From Lampris incognitus (lineage: Eukaryota > Chordata > Actinopteri > Lampriformes > Lampridae), in the NCBI RefSeq assembly GCF_029633865.1, contig NC_079215.1, forward strand, positions 49,003,843-49,067,842: a stretch of DNA of 64,000 nt, read 5' to 3'. How positions within the stretch are numbered: position 1 is the first letter of the stretch; each line of letters opens with the position of its first letter. The translations under genes and the position numbers were made by a program. Positions 9,640 to 20,078 of this stretch are shown piece by piece. The notes beneath the pieces are model-generated. The model had not been told where the DNA came from. It ran no database searches and was given only the letters and a program-made list of their open reading frames with translations.

Positions 9640-12070
9640 ACAAAATAATCCTTCATTTTTTTTCCCACAATCCTACTGTGTACTGGCATTCATAAAATAG
9701 ATGGTTAATAGTTTCTTCTTCATTTTTACAGAATATCCGACTGATATCGATATCCACAAATCTTGAGATTATTTTGTTTGGTGGGATAAATATTGTGTGC
9801 AATTTTGTAATGCACTTTTTTCAATTTGCTGGGGATAACAAATTTATATGGGAGGAGCCATACCATTTCCCAATGAATATTAGAAAAATGGGAGTTGCAC
9901 ACAAATTTCCCTCGTGGACTAATTTTCCTTTTGCTGAAGAAATGGTTCCGAATATGTTTATGAGTACATTTGTGGCTTTTGATATCTACTCCGCCAACAA
10001 CGAAAGTAGGTTCCAATTCCTGTGGCTCTTGCCTCTCAGCATGGCATTTCATCAGCTGAAGGGTTCCACAAGGAATAGCATTTATGACCGTGTGATATTC
10101 TTTATAAGTGACAGGGAAAGATTTAGATCTGAGAAATTCCTCATGTCTGAGAAGTTGAGCGTCGTCATTTTGTAGGTCTGCAAGAAAAATTATATTCCTA
10201 CCAACCCAATGTTGCAGATACAGCGATTTATTCTTTCTGATTATGTATTCATTGTTCCAGATAATAGTTTTGTGAGGAGAGAAGTTGGGGTTAAAACATA
10301 ATTTTTCTGCCATAAGAGCCTGTTGATTAAATTTAGGTAACTTTTGTGGTAACTTGGTTTCATTATAATTACATTGTAATACAAATTGTAGTCCTCCCAT
10401 TTTTTCCAAAATATTCTGCAATATGAAGTACCAAAAGGATTCTGGAACTTTCAAATATTCTTTAATCCATTTTACTTTGAAGGTATAGTTCACATCCATA
10501 AAGTCCAATATCTCCATGCCACCTTCACCTCTCGGCCTGCTAAAATCTCCCTTACCTAAAAAGGGAGATTAAAGGGAGACAAGTTATTGTCCTGTCATTC
10601 ATCGAGATTTTTAGAAATATGAATTCCAAGGTATTTAATACTTTATTTAACTGGTATGTCATATATCAAAGTTTTCTCAGAATTATACAGACTTAAGATT
10701 TCACATTTTGATGTTGAGTTTTAAGCCTGATGCCAGAGAGAAGGAATGTATCTCATTGACTGCTTTCTCAATTTGATATTTGTTTTTTTTGTTTTTTGTT
10801 TTAAAGGACCGTGTCATCAGCTAACTAAGTTATTCTGATCTCTCTCAAAAATCCTTAAACTTGAAAATGATGACAGTGTAGAATATGTATTGAGAGCAAT
10901 TCCACCACTGTAAGAAATAAAAAAGGAGAACTGGGGCAACCTTGGTGGACAGATCTGTGAACCGAATATCTTTTCGTAGTGTTTGGAAATAGCATGACAC
11001 ATCTACTGACATCTTTATAGAGCGTTCTAACAGTGGAGACAAATGTTTTACCAAATCCAAAAGTTTGAAGTGCTCTAAATAGGAATTGATGCTCCATTGT
11101 GTCAAATGCCTTGTAAAAGTCCAGAAATAGAAGTAGAGCTTCTGAGTCTACATATTCAGCATATTGAAGAGCGGAGTTTCAATTACACTCCAAAAGCACA
11201 TATAGAATTCAACGGGAAGACCATCCATTCCTGGAGATTTTCATTTTTTCATTTTGTTAACAGCTTCAATTATTTCAGATTTCAAAATAGGTTTACCACA
11301 ATCTAATTTAAATTCATTTGATATTTGTGGAGTAAATTCTCTAACGTTTTTAATAAATTTCTCACATTCTGTTTGATTGTACTTGGAACTATATAGCTCA
11401 GAATAGAATTGAAAGGTGTGATTCACTACATCAAAAGGATTGGAACTTATAGTCAGTTATCTATGTTTAAAGATGTAATATTATTTCTCTTAAAATTCCT
11501 TTTTTTTTCCAGAGCAAATACTTTAAAACTTGAGTTGGAGGATATTCTTGCTAGTAATCTATCCATTTGGTCATCAGCTGCATCATCTAGGTCACCGCCA
11601 ATAAATGAGCATTTTTATATTTCTCCTTCATCTTTTTTAATTCTACTGTTAGTTGTGTAAACATGTTTTTTGCTAAGGCATTGTTATTATGACCATAAAT
11701 ATTATTCACCACCAGAACCACATTATTTACTTTGAGAACCACGATAATCCATCTGCCCTCTTTAGACAGGTGAGATTCTATTACATCTCCTTTAAATTAA
11801 TTGAACAGAATAGCACACCGGCTGAGTGACTGGAGGCATGACTTAAATAAATCTGATCTCCCCATTGACTTCTCCAAAATTTATCATCATCATCACTTGA
11901 GTGAGTCTCCTGGAGAAAAATTTAATCTGCATTTGAGTGTCTACAAAACAGAAAAACAGCCTTCCTTTTAATAATATTCCGTATGCCTTTGACATTAAGA
12001 GAAACTACTTTTGAGGTTAATGAAATTAGTGGTTGCCATAAAAAAACAGAAAGTTTTTTTAAAAAGAAGA
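9640..12070 (-). pseudogene. L1-like ORF2 (endonuclease + RT) relic
   Basis: In order on the minus strand: an APE-type endonuclease trace (LNVKGIRNIIKRKAVF, then LQETHSSDDD, then SHASSHSAGVLF; about 12020-11790); pre-RT sequence ending EIIEAVNKMKK (11426-11241); an RT core with VHQGCPSSPFLFL (about 10960-10915); and a C-terminal region with KLKKVHYKIAHNIYPTKQN running into the FCKNEEETINHLFYEC motif (about 9740-9660). This is the domain order of L1/Tx1-type ORF2. The frame is broken many times; the longest intact piece is 263 residues (9726-10517). The RT catalytic FADD block was not seen intact. Confidence 0.8.
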
Positions 12071-12244
12071 CTGACGCCTACAGATAGGAAAAAATTCAAT
12101 TGAAGATAAGAGCTATTAATAACTCTTAACCTTTTCGTAGAAATTAGAAATGCTCTGAACATTGAGCGTATGAAGGAAAAAAGTTGAATTATTATTCGAA
12201 GGCCATATTACTACTACTACTACTACTACTTTCGGCTGTTCCCG

Positions 12245-13733
12245 TTAGGGGTCGCTACAGCCGGTCATCCGTTTCCATTTCTTGCTGTCTTCTGCAGCTT
12301 CCTCTGTCATACCAGCTACCTGCATGTCTTCCCTCCTCACAGCCATAAACCTCCTCTTTGGCCTTCCTATTTTCCTCTTCCTTGGCAGCTCCATATTCAG
12401 CATCCTTCTCCCAATATACCGAGCATCTCTCCTCCACACATGTCCAAGCCATCTCACTCTTGCCTCTCTTGCTTTGTCTCCAAACTGTCCAACCTGAGCG
12501 GTCCCTCTAATATAATCGTTCCTATCCCTGTCCTTCTTCGTCACTCCCAATGAAAATCTTAGCATTTTCAACTCTGCCACCTCCAGCTCCACCTCCTGTC
12601 TTTTCGTCAGTGCCACCGTCTCCAAACCACATAACATAGCTGGTCTCACAACCATCTTGTAAACCTTCCCTTTAACTCTTGCTGGTACCCTTCTGTCGTA
12701 AATCACTCGTGACACTCTTCTCCATCCACTCCACCCTGCCTGCACTCTCTTCTTCACCTCTCTTCTGCACTCCCCATTACTTGGGACAGTTGACCCCAAG
12801 TATTTAAACTCATATGCCTTCGTCACCTCTGCTCCTTGCATCCTCACCATTCCACTGTCCTCCCTCTCGTTCACGCATAGGTATTCCGTCTTGCTCCTAC
12901 TGACTTCCATTCCTCTTCTCTCCAGTGCATATCTCCACCTCTCCAGGCTCTCCTCAACCTGCAACCTACTCTTGCTACAGATCACAATGTCATCCGCAAA
13001 CATCATAGTCCACGGAGACTCCTGCCTGATCTCATCCATCAACCTGTCCATAACCATTGCAAACAAGAAAGGGCTCAGAGCCGATCCTTGATGTAATCCC
13101 ACCTCCACCTTGAACTCATCTGTCATTCCAACCACACACCTCACCACTGTCACACTTTCCTCATACATATCCTCCACCACGCGTACATACTTTGCAACCC
13201 CGACTTCCTCATACAATACCATGCCTCATCTCTCGGCACCCTGTCATATGCTTTCTCTAAATCTACAAAGATACAATGTAACTCCTTCTGACCTTCTCTA
13301 TACTTCTCAATCAACATTCTCAAAGCAAACATCACATCTGTGGTGCTCTTTTGTGGCATGAAACCATACTGCTGCTCGCTGATCATCGCCGCTCCTCTTA
13401 ACCTAGCTTCTATTACTCTTTCACATATCTTCATGCTGTGGCTGATCAACTTTATACCTCTGTAGTTGCTGCAGTTCTGCACATCACCCTTGTTCTTGAA
13501 AATCGGTACCAGTATGCTTCTTCTCCACTCCTCAGGCATCCTCTCACTTTCCATGATTGTGTTAAACAATCTCGTTAAAAACTCCACTGCCATCTCTCCT
13601 AAACATCTCAATGCTCCACAGGTATGTCATCAGAACCAACTGCCTTTCCACCCTTCATCCGCTTCATAGCTGCCCTCACTTCTTCCTCCTCGCTAATCCA
13701 CTGCACTTCCTGATTCACTATCCCCACATCATC

Positions 13734-13826
<93 letters not shown>

Positions 13827-14030
13827 CTCTTCATTCATCAGCCCCTTGAAGTATTCCTTCCACCTTCTCAGCACACTCTCCTCGCTTGTCAGCACATTTA
13901 CATCACTATCCTTAATCACCTTAACCTGCTGCACATCTTTCCCACCTCGGTCCCTCTGTTTAGCCAATCGGTACAAGTCCTTTTCTCCTTCCTTAGTGTC
14001 TAACCTCTCATACATAGTTTCCACCAGCAC
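12245..14030 (-). pseudogene. RTE-type reverse transcriptase, three frames
   Basis: Three overlapping frames form one protein. 14030-13608 is the pre-RT linker with a Glu-Arg repeat from the (GA)n tract, ending in MKGGKAVGSDDIPVE. 13611-13150 is RT motif 1-2 with WRRSILVPIFKNKGD, YRGIKLISHSMKI and FVDLEKAYDRVPR. 13222-12245 continues with GLHQGSALSPFLFAMVMD, catalytic FADDIVIC, YLGSTVPSNG, and the tail ending RWLGHVWRRDARYIGRRML. One small indel near 13610 and another near 13200 break the reading; otherwise it is well preserved. The family also underlies craniofacial development protein 2-like genes. The endonuclease is missing through 5' truncation. Confidence 0.88.
13740..13823. repeat. (CT)n microsatellite inside RTE coding region
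   Basis: Lies in frame on the minus strand as alternating Glu-Arg between NEEN and RRLDDVGIV. The same position is expanded in the second RTE copy (31444-31591). Confidence 0.95.
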
Positions 14031-14700
14031 GCTGCTGATTAACAGTACCGACGGCGGTCGTTGGTAATCTGGGCCTCGACCAATCTGGTATGAAAATCTT
14101 ATTTATGATCCGCATATTTGGTTTGGCAAAGATTTTATGCTGGATTCCCTTCCTGATGCAACCCTCCCCATTTATCCAGGGTTGGGACCGGTTCTAAGGC
14201 CATATTACTAATATTCAATTTTCAACTGTTCACTTGCCTTGTTTTTACTAACCAGACATCTTAATACTTGGTGATGGCTTCTCATGCTGCAAATCTCACA
14301 CCATCGATGAAGACGACCGGACCTTGACATCTGTTTTACCCCCTCCTTGCGCGCTTGCACAACCAGAGGCCACAATTTTTTTTCCTGCAGTCTCTCTCGG
14401 AGCGGATCAAGTCCCCGGCTATGCGGAGATTTGTGTTCTTCATGACATCAGCATTGCGTGAGTCCTTCCAAATCTTGTATCTAAAAGTACGCATGTTGAA
14501 CTGTATAATAATGGGATGAGGTGACTTGTCATCTCTGGGGCGCCCAACTTATCTTGTCAATCAAGAATCCGAGCTTGCTTTTATCATCAGGTGCAATCTG
14601 GCTCATTACCTTCAGAACGTCTTCCCTTACATCTTCGTTCTCTCTCTCCGGGAGGTTGATGAGGCAGAGACTCTATCTTCTGCTGTATCGTTCACTTTCT

Positions 14701-14928
14701 TCAATTTTCTTTTATTTCTTTCATGCAGTTATCCAGCATTTTCACATTGTCCTCAGTCACCTTTACCTGGAACCTGAGCCTTTTCATATCTTCTTTTACC
14801 TCGTTAATGTCTGCTGTGTTTTTATTTATTCGCTTTTCAAAGGCGAGGAAACCTTCCTTTAGCTCATAGATGGCTTTGAGAATGTCAGTGTTAGAGATCA
14901 TCATGTTCTCATCTTTATTGATACGCAT
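14701..14928 (-). pseudogene. L1-like ORF1 coiled-coil relic
   Basis: A 75-residue frame with heptad-like charged sequence (ILKAIYELKEGFLAFEKR, ADINEVKEDMKRL), typical of the coiled coil of L1 ORF1 proteins. Its position 5' of ORF2 in the same element supports this. The RNA-binding domain was not recognised. Confidence 0.55.
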
Positions 14929-15399
14929 TTTCTTTGGGTTTGAACCCTTACTTGGGGTCTCAGGAAGAGGGGAGCAAAAAACGGTAGCAAGCCTGTTTTG
15001 GATCCATGTCCAACATCAATCCTCCTTTTGAGTCCTTTGCATTTCTCTGTCATTTTGACTCACAAACAGAGTGTTATTGTGAGCTTAGCAACCTAATTAT
15101 GTTCTTGGCTGCATCGAAGTTTTGGGTTAATTTTGCCATCAAAATATTTATCTTGGCAGTTAACCTATACTTGTCGGTGCTTTTAATAAAGTTTATTAGT
15201 CTTTTTTTTTCAAGTTTAACTCAATCAAAAGGCCCTCTGTTAAACTAAGTGTTGGGCATGAAAACTCTGCCATACCTGGAGCAGTAGGGTGAGTGTCCAG
15301 TGGGTACCTGCATGGGGGGGGGGGGCGGCTCTGGAGTGACAGGGTGAGTGTTCAGTGTGTACCGGGGACTGACTCATTGGAGAAACTGAGACACCAGGT

Positions 15400-15992
15400 G
15401 TGTTCTGGGTGTCTTAATTTTCAGGTCCTTGATTTGGTGGTGGAGATGGATCTTTATTCCGGTGCCTGTGATGGTTGTGGCTCTGCCACAGGTAGTAGAT
15501 GTTGCCGGCTCCTATGGTACTCCCTGCCTTCAGACTCGACAAGGTAGGATCTTGGTTCAGCAGCAGCCCTTTTGATGATACCTATTTTGTCATGTCCTTT
15601 CTCTGTTTGCAGACGGACCACCTGGGTGTTGAGAAGTGGAGTGAGTGGTCGACTGCCTCAGTTGTAGAATCCACTCTGTACTTCTCTCTTCTTCAACAGA
15701 TGAGTGTGGATTATCCTGGTGTTCAGTGGCTTTGTTTTAGCAGGTGTTTGCTGACAGGCATGTTCATGTGTGTTACCCTGGACATCAACTGTTGTGCAGG
15801 TGAGCCCAGTATGGCATCTCAGGGTACATTTCTAATGTTTAGTAGATTCAAAAACATGTCTGTCCCATCTCTCTTGGATATTTTGAGTAGATGCTTTGCA
15901 CTTCGCACTGCCCTCTCTGCCAGTCCATTTGCTTGATGGTACTCTGGACTGCTGGTGATGTGACTGAAGTCCCACTCTTTAGCGAAATCTGC
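15400..15992 (-). pseudogene. Gypsy integrase C-terminal part, minus strand
   Basis: On the minus strand the sequence reads AKEWDFSHITSSPEYHQANG, then LAERAVRSAKHLL: the end of a Ty3/Gypsy integrase catalytic core with its SSPxYHQxNGxAER block containing the last catalytic Glu region. It runs on into the post-integrase motif VRLQTEKGHDKIGIIKRAAA (about 15625-15560). The upstream integrase and RNase H are missing where the Tc1 fragment begins, so a deletion accompanied or followed that insertion. Confidence 0.82.
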
Positions 15993-15993
15993 C

Positions 15994-16518
15994 GCTTACG
16001 TGCAGAGATTTCTCCGGATTCTCTGAATCTGTTGATGATATTATGGACTGTAGATGATGAAATCCCTAAATTCCTAGCAATTGTACGTTGAGAAATGTTG
16101 TTCTTAAACTGTTGGAATATTTGCTCACGCAGTTGTTCACAAAGTGGTGAACCTCGCCCCATCCTTGCTTGTGAACGGCTGAGCCTTTCGGGGATGCTCC
16201 TTTTATACCCAATCATGATACTCACCTGTTTCCAATTAACCTGTTCACCTGTGGAATGTTCCAAACAGGTGTTTTTTGAGCATTCCTTAACTTTCCCAGT
16301 CTTTTGTTGCCCCTGTCCCAGCTTCTTTGGAACGCAGGCATCAAATTCAAAATGAGTGAATATTTGCAAAAAACAATAAAGTTTATCAGTTTTGACATTA
16401 AATATCTTGTCTTTGTAGTGTATTCAATTGAATATAGGTCGAAAGGGATTTGCAAATCATTGTATTCTGTTTTTATTCACGTTTTACACGATGTCCCAAC
16501 TTAATTGGAATTGGGGTT
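15994..16518 (-). mobile_element. Tc1-type transposon, 5' half
   Basis: The right end is a terminal repeat reading, on the minus strand, CAAACCCCAATTCCAATTAA from 16518, next to a TA at 16519-16520. Inside is a transposase N-terminus with HTH motifs: MGRGSPLCEQLREQIFQQF, QRTIARNLGISSSTVHNII, RFRESGEISARK. The left end is lost; at about 15993 the sequence changes to Gypsy integrase. Only the DNA-binding half remains. Confidence 0.85.
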
Positions 16519-16520
16519 TG

Positions 16521-17490
16521 TACTTCCTTCAGTTGAAATTTGCACTTCTGTGGATTCAGTCTTAGCTTGACTTTTCCTACTCTGTCTAGCACTTTCCGTA
16601 AGTTTTCATCATGCTCCTTGATGTCTCTTCCACTAATGATGATGTCATCGACGATGATGGCTTATGGATAGTCTGCAAAGATCTGCTTCATGGACCTCTG
16701 GAAGACCTCTGGTGCTGCATTGATCCCATATGGCATTTTCAGGAAGCGATATCACCCAAATGGAGTGGCAAAAGTGGGAGCGAGAAATCTGGGTCCAGTT
16801 TGATTTGCCAAAATGAGCTTTTGGCATCGAGCACTGAGAACACAGTTGCACCCGACATCTGCACGGCCACCTCCTCAACTGTGCGCATAGGGTGATGTGG
16901 ACACGTCAGAGCTTCATTTAAGTCCCTTGGATCAATGCATATCCGGATCTTGTCATCGTCTTTTTTTGTGTGTAGCTACCATTGATGAAACCCATTCAGT
17001 GGGCTCTGGGATGGGTGTGCTGACCCCTTGTTTCACCATGTTCTCGAACTCCCTTTTGACTCTGCCCATCATGGCTACAGGTATGCGGTGAGGAGGGCGG
17101 ACAACTGGAGCAACATCTGGATTTAGCCTCATGTGGTATGTCACTGGCAGTGAGCCCCGTTCATCAGCAAACAGGTCAGCATAGTCCTTGAACAGCTTAG
17201 GAGATAGGCTTTTTTCTTCTTTTAGATTGACTTGGTACACCTCGTCTTGCAGTCATCAAATCCATTCTCAAACAGTCTGGTAATCCTAGTAGTGACGGGA
17301 CATTTCTTTTTTACCACATGGAATGATAGCATGTATGGTGTGTGGTTTCTTGTTTGACACTCCAGCAGTACAGTCCCTTCAGTTTCAATTACTGTGCCTC
17401 CATATGCTACAAGCTTCAGCGTTTTGTTTTTGTTGATTTTTTCTCCATTCTTCACTAACTTGAATGCATCAGCTGAAATGACATTGCACT
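16521..17490 (-). pseudogene. Gypsy reverse transcriptase and protease C-terminal part
   Basis: From right to left: the end of the aspartic protease (CNVISADAFKLVKNGEKIN near 17480-17430), a linker (KTLKLVAYGGTVIETEG), then the RT entry block LPVTYHMRLNPDVAPVV and EPTEWVSSMVATHKK (17240-16953). RT motifs follow: IRICIDPRDLNEAL, VFSVLDAKSSFWQI, LKMPYGINAAPEVFQRSM, the catalytic IVDDIIISG and EHDENLRKVLDRV. These are the ordered landmarks of Ty3/Gypsy pol. Several frameshifts show it is inactive. It ends at the Tc1 terminus. Confidence 0.88.
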
Positions 17491-17491
17491 C

Positions 17492-18318
17492 CAGGAATCA
17501 GGAACACTTTTGTCATTTCACCTCATGTACTTGCGAAGATGAAGTGAAACAAAATGCCATTTCCCCCAGCCCGCGGCAGTGCAACATGAAGACAAAAACA
17601 CATTCAAGAACTACAATAACACACATATTCAAACTAACACATATCCAAACAAAAAAAAATTACTGTCCAAGGGAACAAACGCCAGCCAGGATGACTGTCA
17701 GAACCGCCGGTCTGCATGGGTTAGCAGTTAGCCTAGCCTGTCCCGATTACGCATCCTGTTAGATTGCCCTCTGTGTTTCCTCCTCGGGCACAGCTCCAGG
17801 CAGGGGCTGTGGTCCCTGTGGCAATCGGACGAAGCAGACCAAGCCCTCCCAGCCGATCCAGTGCCAGCTCTCCCAGCCAGACACCCTTGACACACCTCCC
17901 CGCACTCCACACGACGACATCAAAAACGCCACAGTCGATGCCAGGTGAGGCTGCCGCCAGACCACCTTCGGTGTTATCGGAACTGCCGGTCTGCATGGGC
18001 TAGCAGTTAGCTTAGCCTGCCCCACTTCCGCGTCCTGTCAGATCACCCTCAGTGTTACTTCCTCGGGTGCAGCTCCGGGCAAGGCCATGGTCCCTGGGCC
18101 CACAGCGCAGCATACCAAGCTCTCACAGCCGATCCAGCGCCAGCTCTCCCAGACAACAAACAAAGACAAAAACTTAAGATGCAGACATGGACAAAGACAC
18201 TGCATCGTCGGTACTGGGTGAGGCCGCCGCAAATGTGAATTCGCATCACCATCTTCCCACACCAGTACTGGGTGAGGCCACTGCGAATGTGAACTCGTGT
18301 CGCCATCTTCCCATACTT
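17492..18318 (-). mobile_element. LINE/SINE-like insertion inside Gypsy protease, with internal tandem duplications
   Basis: It separates the protease catalytic KVDTGG (minus strand, about 18345-18320) from CNVISADAF (about 17485). At the left end the minus strand finishes in GTGTTCCTGATTCCTGG, which looks like the 3' tail of a retroposon. The body holds two direct repeats: a 53-bp unit (ACTGGGTGAGGCC blocks at about 18213 and 18266) and a longer unit starting CTGCATGGG(T/C)TAGCAGTTAG at 17711 and 17989. The family was not named. Frames inside are not supported as genes. Confidence 0.6.
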
Positions 18319-18929
18319 TCCACCAGTGTCCACTTTTAGTTCGAGTTCTTTGTCATTGACCGTAACAGAGCAGTGCAGTTATTTTTTGCTATCCATATTA
18401 TTTCCACTCACTGCGTTAATTTCACTAGCTTCTACTGACAGTGCATCTACGTCAAATGACTGAGTCCTCATTGCTGCTGTCTGTGTTAGTGTTCATTATC
18501 TGGCTCACTGACTCGTATTGCTTGCCTTTAAATGCTGCTCTACAATAGTTTCTGAAATGGTTCTGCTTCTTACAGTGGTGGCATTGCTTACCGTATGCAG
18601 GGCACTGTTCTTCCTTTGCTGGATGATCATGACCACAGTTCCCACAGTTTTTGATGTTCTTAGTAGCACCTTGGTCTCTCCGTTGCTTGCTGTGACTAGA
18701 TTCAAGTTCCTTCCTAGCATAGCGCAAGGCATCCATGCTCACCGTTGAGCTGCGTGGCACAGCAGCTAGTGCTCTTGTGTGCTGCTCAGTTACCTCTTTG
18801 ATCTAACAGATTCTGATAGCTTTGGCTTGCATTCGCTGAGCAGCACTTTTTTCACACCGTCACAACTAATGCCACAAACTAACCTGTCTCGGATTAATTC
18901 ATCTTGTAGTTGCAGTATATTGCAATACA
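18319..18929 (-). pseudogene. Gypsy gag (zinc knuckle) and protease start, minus strand
   Basis: Minus-strand reading gives gag core LQDELIRDRLVCGISCDGVK (about 18915-18855). Next is a double Cys/His stretch, CGNCGHDHPAKEEQCPA then CHHCKKQNHFRNYC (18660-18550), the nucleocapsid zinc knuckle. The protease begins with VNDKELELKVDTG (about 18360-18322). Gag's N-terminal part is missing where the plus-strand Gypsy LTR begins at 18930. Confidence 0.85.
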
Positions 18930-19124
18930 TGTAGTGTGAATTGTGACAGTATGCCAGTAGATGACACTAGAGGCTCAGTTACAGAGCCGTGGTTAATAGA
19001 TGTACTGGAGAAGACATGTGGTTGAAGAAGCGCTTCACGAGAGTTGTATGCATCTTTCAAATAAAGCAGCTGTTAATGAGACCCCTACTGCCGTGGTGAA
19101 TCTTTATTAATATAAAAAACGACA
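18930..19124 (+). mobile_element. 5' LTR of plus-strand Gypsy
   Basis: Starts TGTAGTGTGAATTGTG and ends AAAAACGACA, a TG...CA LTR of about 195 bp with a polyadenylation-like AATAAA near 19056. It is followed at once by the primer-binding site. A matching 3' LTR was not found, so the element is 3'-truncated. Confidence 0.75.
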
Positions 19125-19139
19125 TGGTGTCAGAAGTGG
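19125..19139 (+). other. Primer-binding site of plus-strand Gypsy
   Basis: TGGTGTCAGAAGTGG directly follows the LTR end, as expected for a tRNA-primed retrotransposon. The same motif in reverse complement abuts the LTR at 21749. Confidence 0.75.
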
Positions 19140-19244
19140 CGCGGCAGCACGAGTGAGTGAGAGCAGAAAAAGAAAAAAAACGAGGGAGAGCGGCAGGCGA
19201 AGTGTGTTAGCTTTAGCTAGCATTAGCAGCAGCAAGGCAACAGC

Positions 19245-20078
19245 ATGGATGACGACACAGAGCCATCGGCATTGCAGCCGCCTCAGCTAGCTCCAAGTGC
19301 TCCATCAAACGCCACCTTCAATATCCAATCACCTGAGGCATTCAACTTTTCAAGACCCCAGGAGTGGGAAAAATGGATTAGAAGGTTGAAAGATGTCGAT
19401 TGCCTAGCAACCTACACATCAGCTCACAGGCTAACCAGGTAAACACACTGGTCTACTGCATGGGCAATGAAGCCGATGACATTACGTAGGCAAGCTCTGT
19501 TGGATGCAGACAGACAACTGTATAATACAGTAAAAGATGCTTTTGACAGATAGTTCTTATCCAGGAAAAATGTAAGATACGAAAGGGCCAAATTTAATCA
19601 ACGAGTGCAACAAGCAAATGAGGCTGTGGATACGCTCATTACTGCACTATATGCCCTTGCTGAAAACTGCAACTATGGAATACTCCAAGATGAACTGATA
19701 AGAGATCACTTTGTAGTAGGGCTGATAGACGCTGCTCTATCAGAAAGGATGCAGTTGGACAAAGACTTGACACTGGAGAAGGCTGTTAAGATGGCACGGC
19801 AGTTGGAAGTTGTGAAGAAGCAGCAAATATACCTTAGACGGGAGACTAAAAATATTGATGTTGACGGTATTACTGCAAAAGCAAGGAAACCAAAAATGGT
19901 TAAACAAAAACCCCACAGTCAGTTTAAACATGTGTCTACACCGCAGCAGTCTCAGTCTGTACTGTCTGGACACAAGCCATGTCAGAGATGTGGAAAGTTC
20001 CCCATCCATGGAAAGTGGCAGTGCCCTGCCAGAGAAGTCACACGTCATATGTGTGGGGAAAAAAGGTCACGTCAATAA
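19245..20078 (+). pseudogene. Gypsy gag, plus strand, broken
   Basis: Begins with Met at 19245 (MDDDTEPSALQPPQ) and reads the gag landmark FNFSRPQEWEKWIRRL. After a frameshift near 19440 it reads QVNTLVYCMGNEADDIT. A stop breaks the frame near 19552, and it resumes as ANEAVDTLITALYALAENC, LQDELIRDHFVVGLID and LTLEKAVKMARQLE. It ends with a zinc-knuckle start CQRCGKFPIHGKWQCPA. The second knuckle half lies in the pol frame (CVGKKGHVNKVC), so a frameshift falls inside the nucleocapsid region. Confidence 0.88.

Larger units (their letters stand above)
12213..14195 (-). mobile_element. RTE-type LINE copy 1, 5'-truncated
   Basis: The minus-strand RT element has its 3' end at the left, marked by a (GTA)n tail (12213-12230). 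It is flanked by a 14-bp target duplication AAGGCCATATTACT (12199-12212 and 14196-14209). It inserted between ORF2 and ORF1 of the L1-like element. Its 5' end (14031-14195) is a non-coding or highly decayed block that recurs at 32815-33000. A (CT)n tract lies inside the coding region. Confidence 0.9.
9172..15240 (-). mobile_element. L1-like (L1/Tx1 group) LINE, minus strand
   Basis: The element ends at the left in an A-rich tail made of repeated AACTAAAAAG-type units (about 9172-9215). Reading leftward from 15.2 kb it carries a coiled-coil ORF1 relic, an endonuclease, a reverse transcriptase and the C-terminal Cys/His region. It is split at 12213-14195 by an RTE-type LINE with a 14-bp target duplication. 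Stops and frameshifts are frequent, so it is dead. The right boundary is approximate, and no clear target duplication for the L1 itself was seen. Confidence 0.8.

Noticed and set aside
15848..16369. 173-residue minus-strand frame that starts in Tc1 and ends in Gypsy integrase DNA
   Set aside because: The Tc1 HTH part is real, but after the junction near 15993 the Gypsy sequence is read out of its own frame. It is an accidental chimera, not a fusion gene.
17728..18333. Several 60-92-residue frames in the insertion at 17.5-18.3 kb
   Set aside because: Overlapping frames in a GC-richer tandem-duplicated segment, with no domain in any.
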